Positions 27,776 to 36,285 of a stretch of DNA of 64,000 bases are shown in pieces. Numbering within the stretch: the first letter of the stretch is position 1; every line of letters starts with the position of its first letter. Under the pieces are notes generated by a model. It was not told the origin of the DNA and searched no databases. It worked only from the letters and a program-made list of their open reading frames with translations. Source of the DNA: Aquimarina sp. TRL1 (GTDB lineage Bacteria > Bacteroidota > Bacteroidia > Flavobacteriales > Flavobacteriaceae). The stretch is from NCBI RefSeq assembly GCF_013365535.1, contig NZ_CP053590.1, positions 2,780,501 through 2,844,500 of the forward strand, read 5' to 3'. Position numbers and translations under genes: made by a program.

Positions 27776-28546
27776 ATGAAACAAATAAAAACGATCATAT
27801 GGATCGCCATACCAGTAGTATTATGTCTTTTTTCGACAGCTTCAACAGCACAGGATGCTACAGAAATAATAAAGAAAGCAGATCAAAAATGGAATGGGGA
27901 GAAATCCAGCCGGGGACAAATGACAATGACCATTGTACGACCTGAGTGGAAACGGACCATTGTTTTTAAAGTTTGGACATTAGGAGATGCCTATTCTATG
28001 ACATTGATCACTAAACCGGCAAAAGAGGCAGGGCAAACATTTCTAAAAAGAGAAAAAGAGATGTGGAACTGGATGCCGTCCATTGGAAGGATGATTAAAC
28101 TGCCTCCATCAATGATGGGTGATGGTTGGATGGGATCAGACTATACGAATGATGACATCTTAAAAGAATCTTCCATGGTCACTGATTTTGTACATACGAT
28201 TATAAAAGAAGAGACAATTGATGAAATTCCTTGTTGGGTTATCGAAATGAAACCCAAAGAAGACGCTGCTATTGTATGGGGTAAGGTCGTTAAGTGGATT
28301 AGTAAGGATGAAGAATATCTAATGCTGAAATCAACATATTATGATGAAGATGATATCTTGGTTAAGACAGAATATGGGAAAGAGATTAAAGATATTGGAG
28401 GAAGAAAATTACCGACACGAATAGAAATCATTCCGGCAGAAAAAGACAATCAAAAAACAATTTTGATAACTAATGAGATCGAATTTAATATACCTATAAA
28501 GAGTGGGTTTTTCTCTCAGCAACAAATGAAACGATTAAGAAAATAA
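27776..28546 (+). CDS. LolA-like periplasmic carrier (TP0789-type outer membrane lipoprotein-sorting fold)
   Basis: 256 residues from ATG 27776 (the longer frame would need a TTG at 27764). Signal peptide with cleavage near STAQ, then a LolA/LolB-like half-barrel protein of the TP0789 subtype, recognisable from EMWNWMPSIGRMIKLPPSM and WMGSDYTNDDILKESS. This subtype is not the housekeeping LolA; it is usually encoded beside dedicated transporters and an outer-membrane barrel. Here it precedes two ABC permeases, an ATPase and a barrel protein, so it likely ferries a lipid or lipid-linked product across the periplasm. Confidence 0.88.
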   Translation: MKQIKTIIWIAIPVVLCLFSTASTAQDATEIIKKADQKWNGEKSSRGQMTMTIVRPEWKRTIVFKVWTLGDAYSMTLITKPAKEAGQTFLKREKEMWNWMPSIGRMIKLPPSMMGDGWMGSDYTNDDILKESSMVTDFVHTIIKEETIDEIPCWVIEMKPKEDAAIVWGKVVKWISKDEEYLMLKSTYYDEDDILVKTEYGKEIKDIGGRKLPTRIEIIPAEKDNQKTILITNEIEFNIPIKSGFFSQQQMKRLRK

Positions 28547-28592
28547 ACTCCTGTATAGAAATAGGGAAACTATAAAAAAATCAATTAAAGTT

Positions 28593-29810
28593 ATGAATGA
28601 ATTATCCATGGCATGGAAAAACCTTTGGAGGAATAAAAGAAGAACTATAATTACGGTAGCTTCTATCTTTTTCGGGGTCGTATTGTCTACGGTTATGAGT
28701 TCTCTACAGGATGGAACCTATAGTAATATGATCAAGATGTCGGTCAAACTATCATCAGGTTATATTCAGGTTCAACATCCAAAATTTCATGAAAAAAAGT
28801 CGATTAATACTATTTTCTCTCCAACGGATACTTTTATATCTTCAATAGAAGAGGTTAAAACAGTAAAAACAATTACCAAACGACTAGAATCATTTGCCTT
28901 ATTCTCATCAGAAGCCAATACCCGAGGTGGGGCGGTGATAGGGATAGAGCCATCAAAAGATAAAGAGACCTCTAACATACAGCATTGGGTATCAGAAGGA
29001 ACATTTTTAGAAAAAGGAGATACAGGAATCTTATTGACCAAAAACACAGCAAAAAATCTGAAGGTTGGAGTAAAAGATACTGTAGTGCTGATCAGCCAGG
29101 GGTATCATGGGGTTTCTGCTGCAGCAAAATACCCTGTAAAAGGAATTATCACATTTTCGACCCCACAGATGAATAACCTGGGAGCTTTTGTCGATTTAAA
29201 ATTAGCGCAACAGTTTTTTTCTGCCGAAGATAAAATCTCATCTATTATGATTATGGTAGATGATTATAATAGTGTTCCCTCTACAGTTCAACAAATAAAA
29301 GACTTATCCGATAATCAGTATAATGTGTTGGATTGGAAAGAAATAAACCCGGAAATTGTCCAGTTTATTGAGAGTGATAAATCCGGAGGGTTAGTAATGA
29401 TCGGAGTGTTGTATATCGTTATTGGTTTCGGAATTTTTGGAACAATTATTATGATGGTAGCAGAGCGAAAAAGAGAATTGGGAGTAATGATTTCTATCGG
29501 AATGCAACGCATGCGATTATACACAATTTTGTTTTATGAAACCATCCTTATAGGAATTATAGGAGTTGTTGCAGGGTTTTTAGTAAGTGTTCCTGTTATA
29601 TTTCTTTTTAGAAAGAACCCTATTAAGTTACCTCCTGAGCTAGCAGAAACCTATGCTCAATATGGATTCGAACCATATTTTTTCTTCGGAACGACTCCGT
29701 CTGTTTTTATGAATCAAATTTTTATCGTGTTTCTGATTACATTGATGATTTCTCTTTATCCGATTCTGAAAGTCAGAAAATTAAAAATAACAGAAGCCCT
29801 GAGGAGTTAA
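28593..29810 (+). CDS. FtsX/LolCE-type ABC transporter permease 1
   Basis: 405 residues. One N-terminal membrane helix (about 18-40; TIITVASIFFGVVLSTVMSS), a large MacB-like periplasmic domain (about 45-260) and three C-terminal helices (about 265-395), the LolC/LolE/MacB topology that extracts substrates from the outer leaflet of the inner membrane instead of transporting through it. Pairs with the next permease and the ATPase to form a LolCDE-like complex. Lies 46 bp after the LolA-like gene. Confidence 0.9.
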   Translation: MNELSMAWKNLWRNKRRTIITVASIFFGVVLSTVMSSLQDGTYSNMIKMSVKLSSGYIQVQHPKFHEKKSINTIFSPTDTFISSIEEVKTVKTITKRLESFALFSSEANTRGGAVIGIEPSKDKETSNIQHWVSEGTFLEKGDTGILLTKNTAKNLKVGVKDTVVLISQGYHGVSAAAKYPVKGIITFSTPQMNNLGAFVDLKLAQQFFSAEDKISSIMIMVDDYNSVPSTVQQIKDLSDNQYNVLDWKEINPEIVQFIESDKSGGLVMIGVLYIVIGFGIFGTIIMMVAERKRELGVMISIGMQRMRLYTILFYETILIGIIGVVAGFLVSVPVIFLFRKNPIKLPPELAETYAQYGFEPYFFFGTTPSVFMNQIFIVFLITLMISLYPILKVRKLKITEALRS

Positions 29811-29893
29811 GTATCCCTTTTGGTAGTCGTATTATCCAGTAAAAAGGCAATTAAGGATGTCCTTTAACCCTAGCTAACAAAACTTAATAAATT

Positions 29894-31111
29894 ATGATTT
29901 GGTCAATATCATGGCGAAATATTTGGCGAAGTAAAACCAGAAGTCTGGTGATTATTTCTGCAATTGCACTAGGCATATTTGCAGGTGTGTTTATCATTGC
30001 GTTTTTATACGGATGGGTGAATCAAAGAATAGATAATGTGATTAAAACGGAGGTGTCTCATATTCAGATTCACCAACGAGAATATATGAGAACAAATGAT
30101 GTACATCGTTTTATTCCCTCTGCTCAGAAGGTAAGAGATGAGATCCTGGAAGAAAAAGAAGTACAGGGAGTGTCAGCAAGATTAATTAGCAATGCAATGA
30201 TTGCTTCGGCAGAGTCAAAATCAGGAATTCAACTGATAGGAGTTACCCCTGAAGAAGAACAAAAAGTTACAGATCTGCATACTAAAATCGTAGCAGGGAA
30301 GTATTTTGAAGGGATTAAAAGAAACCCAGTCGTAATTGGGCAGAAATTAGCCAAAAAATTAAATGTAAAGCTTCGCTCTAAGATTGTACTGACCATTTCA
30401 GAATTGGATGGAACACTCACCAAAGCGGCTTTTAGAATTGCAGGAATATATAAAACATCAAATACGGCTAATGATGAGTTAAAAGTGTATGCTTTAGCAA
30501 AAGATATGAAAAAAGTGATTAAAGCAGAAGGAGAAATAACACACGAAATAGCCATTTTGCTCAATAAGAATAATATAGAGAATAAGGTGGTACAACAGTT
30601 ACAGAACAAATTCCCTCAGTTAGAAGTGGCTCCCTGGACAACATTGATTCCCGAAATAAAAATGATTAACGAGAATATGAATGTAATGACATATGTTTTT
30701 GTAGGAATTATTTTACTGGCACTTGGTTTTGGAATTATAAATACCATGTTGATGGTCATATTAGAACGAATAAAAGAACTGGGAATGATCATGGCAATAG
30801 GAATGAATAAATTAAAAATATTCTTAATGATCGTCGTGGAAACAGTATATCTGGCAATAGTAGGAGGAAGCATAGGGATTGTATTAGCAGTAATATTGAT
30901 AACCATTACCCATAAAACAGGGATTGACTTATCAGTATGGACAGAAGGTTTACAAGCAACAGGATTTGATACGATCATCTATCCGGAAATTCAGTTAATG
31001 GAAGTGTTGAAGGTTGCTCTTCTGGTAGTGATCACGGGAATTATAGCCTCCATCTATCCAGCTAGAAAAGCTATTAAACTGAATCCTTCCGAAGCATTAA
31101 GAGTAGATTGA
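29894..31111 (+). CDS. FtsX/LolCE-type ABC transporter permease 2
   Basis: 405 residues, with the same plan as the preceding permease: N-terminal helix (RSLVIISAIALGIFAGVFII), periplasmic MacB-like domain, three C-terminal helices and a conserved cytoplasmic end KLNPSEALRVD that contacts the ATPase in the family. The two permeases are similar in size but clearly different in sequence, suggesting a LolC/LolE-like heterodimer. Gap of 83 bp before and 142 bp after. Confidence 0.9.
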   Translation: MIWSISWRNIWRSKTRSLVIISAIALGIFAGVFIIAFLYGWVNQRIDNVIKTEVSHIQIHQREYMRTNDVHRFIPSAQKVRDEILEEKEVQGVSARLISNAMIASAESKSGIQLIGVTPEEEQKVTDLHTKIVAGKYFEGIKRNPVVIGQKLAKKLNVKLRSKIVLTISELDGTLTKAAFRIAGIYKTSNTANDELKVYALAKDMKKVIKAEGEITHEIAILLNKNNIENKVVQQLQNKFPQLEVAPWTTLIPEIKMINENMNVMTYVFVGIILLALGFGIINTMLMVILERIKELGMIMAIGMNKLKIFLMIVVETVYLAIVGGSIGIVLAVILITITHKTGIDLSVWTEGLQATGFDTIIYPEIQLMEVLKVALLVVITGIIASIYPARKAIKLNPSEALRVD

Positions 31112-31253
31112 GGAAACGATTAGGATACATGTAATTGAATAAAGGAGCAGAAAGGATTATTACATGAAATAAGCCATAACAATTATGTGGATATCCGCGG
31201 GTATGATGATATGGCATTCCATCTGACCAATAAAAAACAATAAATATAAACAG

Positions 31254-31979
31254 ATGAAAGTATTAGAAATAAAAAATCTGGTCAAAGTATATAAAAATGC
31301 AGAAGTAGATGTTCACGCAATTGATGGAGTAAATTTATCGTTTGAGGAAGGGGAGTTTGCCGCTATTGTAGGACCGTCCGGTTCCGGAAAAACATCTTTG
31401 TTAAACATGATTGGAGGGTTAGATACCCCAACAGACGGCGAAATATATGTCAATAAACAAAATATAGTTTTGTTAAGTCCATCTAAACTGATAGATTTTA
31501 GACTACATAATATCGGGTTTGTATTTCAGTCATATAACTTGATCCCTGTACTTACAGCAAAAGAAAATGTAGAGTTTATAATGGAGCTACAGGGAAAGAG
31601 TAAGCAGGAAAGGAAAGAAAGATCTATAGAATTATTGACTGCAGTAGGTCTGAAAGAAAGAATAAATAGCAGACCATCTAATCTATCAGGGGGGCAACAA
31701 CAACGAGTAGCTGTAGCTCGGGCATTGGCATCAAAACCAAAGTTCGTTTTGGCAGATGAACCAACCGCAAATCTCGATTCCAAATCCACAGAAAATTTGT
31801 TGAATATCATGGAACAATTAAATAGAGAAGAAGGCATTACATTTATATTCTCTACACATGATCAACGAGTAATTAATAAAGCGAGAAGAGTCATTACTGT
31901 TGAAGATGGAAAAATCGTATCAGATGAACGAAAAACACAAGCTAAGAAAATAAACAGGCAATTAGAATCCTTTGCATAA
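31254..31979 (+). CDS. LolD/MacB-type ABC transporter ATPase
   Basis: 241 residues. Walker A GPSGSGKT (40-47), signature LSGGQ (144-148), Walker B FVLADEP (164-170) and H-loop His202 in FSTHDQ are all intact; the family signature VFQSYNLIPVLTAKENV follows the Q-loop as in LolD. It powers the two preceding permeases. Start is ATG 31254; the next gene begins 10 bp after its stop. Confidence 0.93.
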   Translation: MKVLEIKNLVKVYKNAEVDVHAIDGVNLSFEEGEFAAIVGPSGSGKTSLLNMIGGLDTPTDGEIYVNKQNIVLLSPSKLIDFRLHNIGFVFQSYNLIPVLTAKENVEFIMELQGKSKQERKERSIELLTAVGLKERINSRPSNLSGGQQQRVAVARALASKPKFVLADEPTANLDSKSTENLLNIMEQLNREEGITFIFSTHDQRVINKARRVITVEDGKIVSDERKTQAKKINRQLESFA

Positions 31980-31989
31980 AACATCTTTG

Positions 31990-33159
31990 ATGAAAAGCAG
32001 TTGGCTAGTATTCCTTTTTATAGGAAGTATTACTCTTACCTCAGCACAGGAAAAGAAAACCATATTTTCTACGATGGATGTAAACGGGTATCTAAAATAT
32101 ATGAATACCAGTATGTTTACAAAAATAGATTCTACCTGGGTCGTAGATAATTTAGTACACAATCGGTTGAATTATCTATGGGATATAGCAGATAATCTTA
32201 CTGTAAAAGCAGGGATGCGTAATCGGATTATTTATGGAGATATGGTTAGGTTGAATCCCGATTACGCCGCTTCACTAGAGGCAGATACCGGGTATTTTCA
32301 TTTTTTGACAAACAACCTTAGTGAAGGAGAATCATATGTGATAAATACCACTTTTGATAGAGCATTTTTGGAGTATTCGTATAAAAATATAACAATAAGT
32401 GCGGGAAGGCAAAGAATTAATTGGGGGCAGAGTATGGTTTGGAATCCGAATGATATTTTTAATTCGTATTCTTTTTTTGATTTTGATTATGAAGAAAGAC
32501 CGGGAAGCGATGCTGTCAGGGTACAGTACTATCCTGATTATACTTCAGTGACAGAAGCAGTGATAAAAATTGATAAAGATGAAAATATTACAATGGCAGG
32601 GTTGTATCGTTTTAATAAATGGGGATACGATATTCAGCTTATAGGAGGAGTTATAGATACGACAGATTATGTGCTGGGAGCAGGTTGGTCCGGAAACATA
32701 AAGAAGATGGGGTTTAATGGAGAACTGACATACTTTTATCCTCAGGAAAAAACAGAAAATACCTCAGCAGATGTTATAGCCTCTGCAGGGATTAATTATA
32801 CATTTAAGAATTCAGTTACCGTTACAGCAGAAGGAAATTATAATAGCTATTTTGATAAAATAGGCATAGAAGGAATTGCCGGCTTATATGCCGTTCCGTT
32901 ATCAGTGAAGACTATTACATTTAGTAAGTTTTCCTGGTTTGGTCAGGTGTCTTATGCAATTAATCCATTACTGTCTGGAAGTCTGGCCTGTATCTACATG
33001 CCTTCATTAGAAAATGGATATTACATTACGCCCTCTCTTCAATATTCGATAAAAGATAATTTTGAGTTGTCATTACTGGGGCAACGATTTGAGATGACAT
33101 TAAATCATCAGAAAAGCGAATCAAATCTTCTGTTTTTGAGAATGAGATGGAGCTTTTAG
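31990..33159 (+). CDS. outer-membrane beta-barrel protein (DUF1302-like porin)
   Basis: 389 residues from ATG 31990; a TTG at 31972 would overlap the ATPase and spoil the signal peptide. Signal peptide ends near LTSAQ. The body is a run of amphipathic strands ending in an aromatic residue (LRMRWSF), typical of barrels. The stretch GRQRINWGQSMVWNPNDIF followed by a DFDYEERPG segment resembles DUF1302-type proteins, which often lie beside TP0789-type LolA proteins and lipid exporters. It probably completes the path to, or through, the outer membrane for the product of this cluster. Confidence 0.8.
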   Translation: MKSSWLVFLFIGSITLTSAQEKKTIFSTMDVNGYLKYMNTSMFTKIDSTWVVDNLVHNRLNYLWDIADNLTVKAGMRNRIIYGDMVRLNPDYAASLEADTGYFHFLTNNLSEGESYVINTTFDRAFLEYSYKNITISAGRQRINWGQSMVWNPNDIFNSYSFFDFDYEERPGSDAVRVQYYPDYTSVTEAVIKIDKDENITMAGLYRFNKWGYDIQLIGGVIDTTDYVLGAGWSGNIKKMGFNGELTYFYPQEKTENTSADVIASAGINYTFKNSVTVTAEGNYNSYFDKIGIEGIAGLYAVPLSVKTITFSKFSWFGQVSYAINPLLSGSLACIYMPSLENGYYITPSLQYSIKDNFELSLLGQRFEMTLNHQKSESNLLFLRMRWSF

Positions 33160-33265
33160 CATAATTAAATTACCGATTAGACTAAATTTTTTAGCACATG
33201 AAAATGACGAGCCTGAGAAAGGGAAATAAAGAGGGATCGTCTTTTTTAAATCCAAAAAACTAACG

Positions 33266-34270
33266 ATGAAAAATATTTCAATAAAAGTAGCTACCTTTTT
33301 TCCAGAAGCTACAAAAACCTTTGCAGAATTAACAAGTGCATCAGAATATAAAGACTCAAAGATATTAGCAAATGGAATTCGTTCTGTACATACTTGTGAT
33401 GAAGGAATATCGTCTACTGCATTATCTGTAAAGGCTTTTGAAAAACTAGTAGAAAGAGAAAATATAGATGCAGATAGCATTGATTGTGTTGCCTGGATTT
33501 CAGAAGGAGTAGATGACTATATCTATATGGATACTGCAAAGACATTCGTAGAAGATATCAAAGGAATTGTTGATGGCGAAATACATACATATCAGTTATA
33601 CGGAGGAGCAGGAGGAACAATTCAAACCATCCAATTAATCAGTAATCAGATAATTGCTAATCCTAGTATAAATAAAGCAATTATTGTGACATCACTAATC
33701 TGGGGAGCACACTCAGAGAACAGACTCTTATATCCAACATATGTAGGAGATGGGACGGGAGTTATTGTATTAGAAAAAGACACGGTCCCCGATATGATTC
33801 AGGGAATTAAAGTGAGAACTCTAGAAGCCTATAATACTCCTTATGCAATTCCATACGGTGGAACTAGGCATCCAATTACACAAGAAGTAATCCAGCAAAA
33901 TGCATTTAAGGTCGAAACCATCACGAAAGAACATCAAAATGGAATTCTAGATACCATTATTCAGGAAGCAAGTCTGATGATTAATGAATTATGTGAGGAG
34001 AATAAGTTTGATATTCATACACTTGACTATATAGGGATTTCAGGATTTCACCAGGATTATACAGTAGAACTGTTAAAGATGCTTCCAGCAAAGAAATTGA
34101 TCGATCCTCTATCCGAAAAAGGATATCTGGGAAGTTTAGGCGTTTTTGAAATTTTACATCAGTTTTTGAATACTTCTAAAATAAGAGAAGGGAGTAAAAT
34201 GCTGGTTATAAACCTTGGACTGGAAGGGAATTTAGAAGGGATGCTGATCCATAAACCTATTTCATTATAA
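33266..34270 (+). CDS. KAS III-like 3, nucleophile and Asn lost
   Basis: 334 residues, full-length thiolase-fold protein. At the nucleophile site the motif is LYGGAGGTIQTI, with Ala115 replacing Cys; His262 is retained (ISGFHQDYTVEL); the Asn site reads KGYLGSLGVFEI, with Leu at about 288. It cannot form the acyl-cysteine intermediate, so it is either a structural or selectivity partner in a heterodimer, as the Cys-less PqsB is for PqsC, or a decarboxylase-like protein. 20 bp before KAS III-like 4. Confidence 0.88.
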   Translation: MKNISIKVATFFPEATKTFAELTSASEYKDSKILANGIRSVHTCDEGISSTALSVKAFEKLVERENIDADSIDCVAWISEGVDDYIYMDTAKTFVEDIKGIVDGEIHTYQLYGGAGGTIQTIQLISNQIIANPSINKAIIVTSLIWGAHSENRLLYPTYVGDGTGVIVLEKDTVPDMIQGIKVRTLEAYNTPYAIPYGGTRHPITQEVIQQNAFKVETITKEHQNGILDTIIQEASLMINELCEENKFDIHTLDYIGISGFHQDYTVELLKMLPAKKLIDPLSEKGYLGSLGVFEILHQFLNTSKIREGSKMLVINLGLEGNLEGMLIHKPISL

Positions 34271-34290
34271 CCCAAAAAACAATATTTAGT

Positions 34291-35280
34291 TTGGAGACAG
34301 AAGTAAAAGCAGGTATCGCAGGAATAGGAATTTACATTCCTGATGAAAAAGTAAGTACTAAAGAAGAAGCCGCGAAGGTAGCATTACCGGGAAAAGTGTT
34401 TGAGAATATAGGGATTCGAACCATACATAAAGCCCCGGAAAATGAGCATCCGTCAGATATGGCAGTAAAAGCTGCTAAAAAGGCGATAGAGGATGCAGGA
34501 ATTTCTGAAGAGGAGATCGATCTGATTATTGCTGTAGGTGTTTTTAAGGATTATTACCGGTGGAAAATGTCGAATAAAGTCAAGTATGAAATAGGAGCAA
34601 AGCGAGCTGCCACCATGGATGTGACAGGAGGCTGTGCCGCATACTATCAGGCGACAGAAATAGCAGCCAATCAAATTGAAGCAAACACTGGTATCAAAAC
34701 AGTATTGATTACCTGTGGAGAAAAGCTATTTGGGTATGGATGGCCTACATTTTTGAGCTCTGGGGGGCAGTCAGTTATTTTGACAAAAGACCATCCGGAC
34801 TTTAGGTATTTGAGTTTTGCAACTTCTAACCTGATTAAATACCACAAATTCGGTAAAATTCCCATAGGAGGTACACAGAAACCTTTTACAGAAACATCCG
34901 TTTGGAAAGATAATTTAATTGAGAATTTTGATGCGGATAAAGACCTGTATTACGATAAAGTAAAACCCATAGTATTTCAAAAGTTTTTAGAAGTAGCTAC
35001 CATAGCCATGGACAGGATTGGAGTTTCTATAGATGATATTAGTTACATGGTTACCTTGACACAGCAGTATAATTTTCCGGATAAAATACTGGAAGTATTA
35101 GAGCGACCAGATTTGCCGACATCAAAAGAATATTCGGTAGACCTGGGACATTTTAGTGGAGGAGATAATTACATCTTATTAGATAAAGCCAGAAAAGACG
35201 GCAAAATAAAAAAAGGGGATCTCATCCTCAATATGGGATTAGGGGGAGTAGCTTGGTTTGCTTCCATTATTCAGTACTAA
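34291..35280 (+). CDS. KAS III-like 4, Cys kept, His and Asn replaced
   Basis: 329 residues. Translation must begin at TTG 34291 because the next in-frame ATG would remove 56 residues including the conserved AGIGIYIPDEKV start. Nucleophile Cys115 is present in VTGGCAAYYQ; the His position reads LTQQYNF (Gln258) and the Asn position GHFSGGD (Phe288, with His287 beside it). Loss of the decarboxylating pair suggests acyl transfer or a condensation not needing malonyl decarboxylation. It is a likely partner of KAS III-like 3. Confidence 0.88.
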   Translation: METEVKAGIAGIGIYIPDEKVSTKEEAAKVALPGKVFENIGIRTIHKAPENEHPSDMAVKAAKKAIEDAGISEEEIDLIIAVGVFKDYYRWKMSNKVKYEIGAKRAATMDVTGGCAAYYQATEIAANQIEANTGIKTVLITCGEKLFGYGWPTFLSSGGQSVILTKDHPDFRYLSFATSNLIKYHKFGKIPIGGTQKPFTETSVWKDNLIENFDADKDLYYDKVKPIVFQKFLEVATIAMDRIGVSIDDISYMVTLTQQYNFPDKILEVLERPDLPTSKEYSVDLGHFSGGDNYILLDKARKDGKIKKGDLILNMGLGGVAWFASIIQY

Positions 35281-35291
35281 AGAAATATAGA

Positions 35292-36269
35292 ATGATTGGT
35301 ATAAAAGGATTAGGGTTATACATGCCAGATGCTGTAATTCCCATAGAAGAACTATTGCCGACGTTGAATGAAGATCAAAAAAAAAGAATCGGGGTTCAAC
35401 ACTCTATGCTAGAAGAGCAATACACCGCTACAGAAATGGCTGTAGAAGCATCAAAAAGAGCCATTGAAAAAGCAAATATTGATCCGTTGGAAATCGATTT
35501 GATTTTGAGTTGTCAGGCAGGATTACCAGACTATTTAGTATGGCAGACCGCAGGTAAAATACAAGAAGACTTAAACGCAAAACATGCTGGATTTATAGAT
35601 GTTTATCAAGGGTGCTGCAGCTTTATAGCAGGAATGAGAATGGCAAGAAATACACTGCTGGCAGAAGAGAATATTAGAAACATTTTGGTATGTTCCGGAG
35701 AAAAATGGGAACATGTTATAGAAAATAGAGTTGTAGGAGGATATGTTTTTAGTGATGGGGCTTCTGCAGTATTGATGTCAAGAGGAGAGTCTAATAATAT
35801 AGTCAAGGGATTTGGAGTGACAGGAAGAGGGGATTATGGAAATATTTCTAAAATGAAAACAGGACGAATTGACGGGCTGAAAGGAGATAATCCAGGAGAT
35901 AAATATTATAATATAACAGGAGATAATCCAGAAGGATTAGAAGAGTTAAAAACAACCAATCTTCAGAATTATTTAGATACGGCAAATAAAGCATTGAAAG
36001 ATGCTTCCTGTACTATGGAGGATATTGATTTCGTCATATTACCTAATGGGAGACTCGATTTTACCAATAAGTTAATACAGGCTTTTGGAATAGAACATGA
36101 TAAAACCAACTATAAATATATAGCTACTACAGGAGATATAAGTTCAGCAGATGCGATGGTTAATTATCAGCGACTGTTAGAAGATGGTTCTCTTCAAAAA
36201 AATCAAAAAGTTTTGATATTGTCTCAGGGAGCAGGAATGACTTGGGCATCAACCATATTACAAGTGTAA
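35292..36269 (+). CDS. KAS III-like 5, Cys kept, His and Asn replaced
   Basis: 325 residues from ATG 35292 (MIGIKGLGLYMPDAV); the longer frame starting inside the previous gene is unlikely. Cys108 (followed by a second Cys109) is in VYQGCCSFIAG. The His position reads ILPNGRLDF (Asn252), the Asn position IATTGDISS (Thr279 or 280). Like KAS III-like 4 it keeps only the nucleophile, but with different replacements, so the two are not recent copies. 11 bp after the previous stop. Confidence 0.88.
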   Translation: MIGIKGLGLYMPDAVIPIEELLPTLNEDQKKRIGVQHSMLEEQYTATEMAVEASKRAIEKANIDPLEIDLILSCQAGLPDYLVWQTAGKIQEDLNAKHAGFIDVYQGCCSFIAGMRMARNTLLAEENIRNILVCSGEKWEHVIENRVVGGYVFSDGASAVLMSRGESNNIVKGFGVTGRGDYGNISKMKTGRIDGLKGDNPGDKYYNITGDNPEGLEELKTTNLQNYLDTANKALKDASCTMEDIDFVILPNGRLDFTNKLIQAFGIEHDKTNYKYIATTGDISSADAMVNYQRLLEDGSLQKNQKVLILSQGAGMTWASTILQV

Positions 36270-36285
36270 ATAAAATAAAAAAGCA

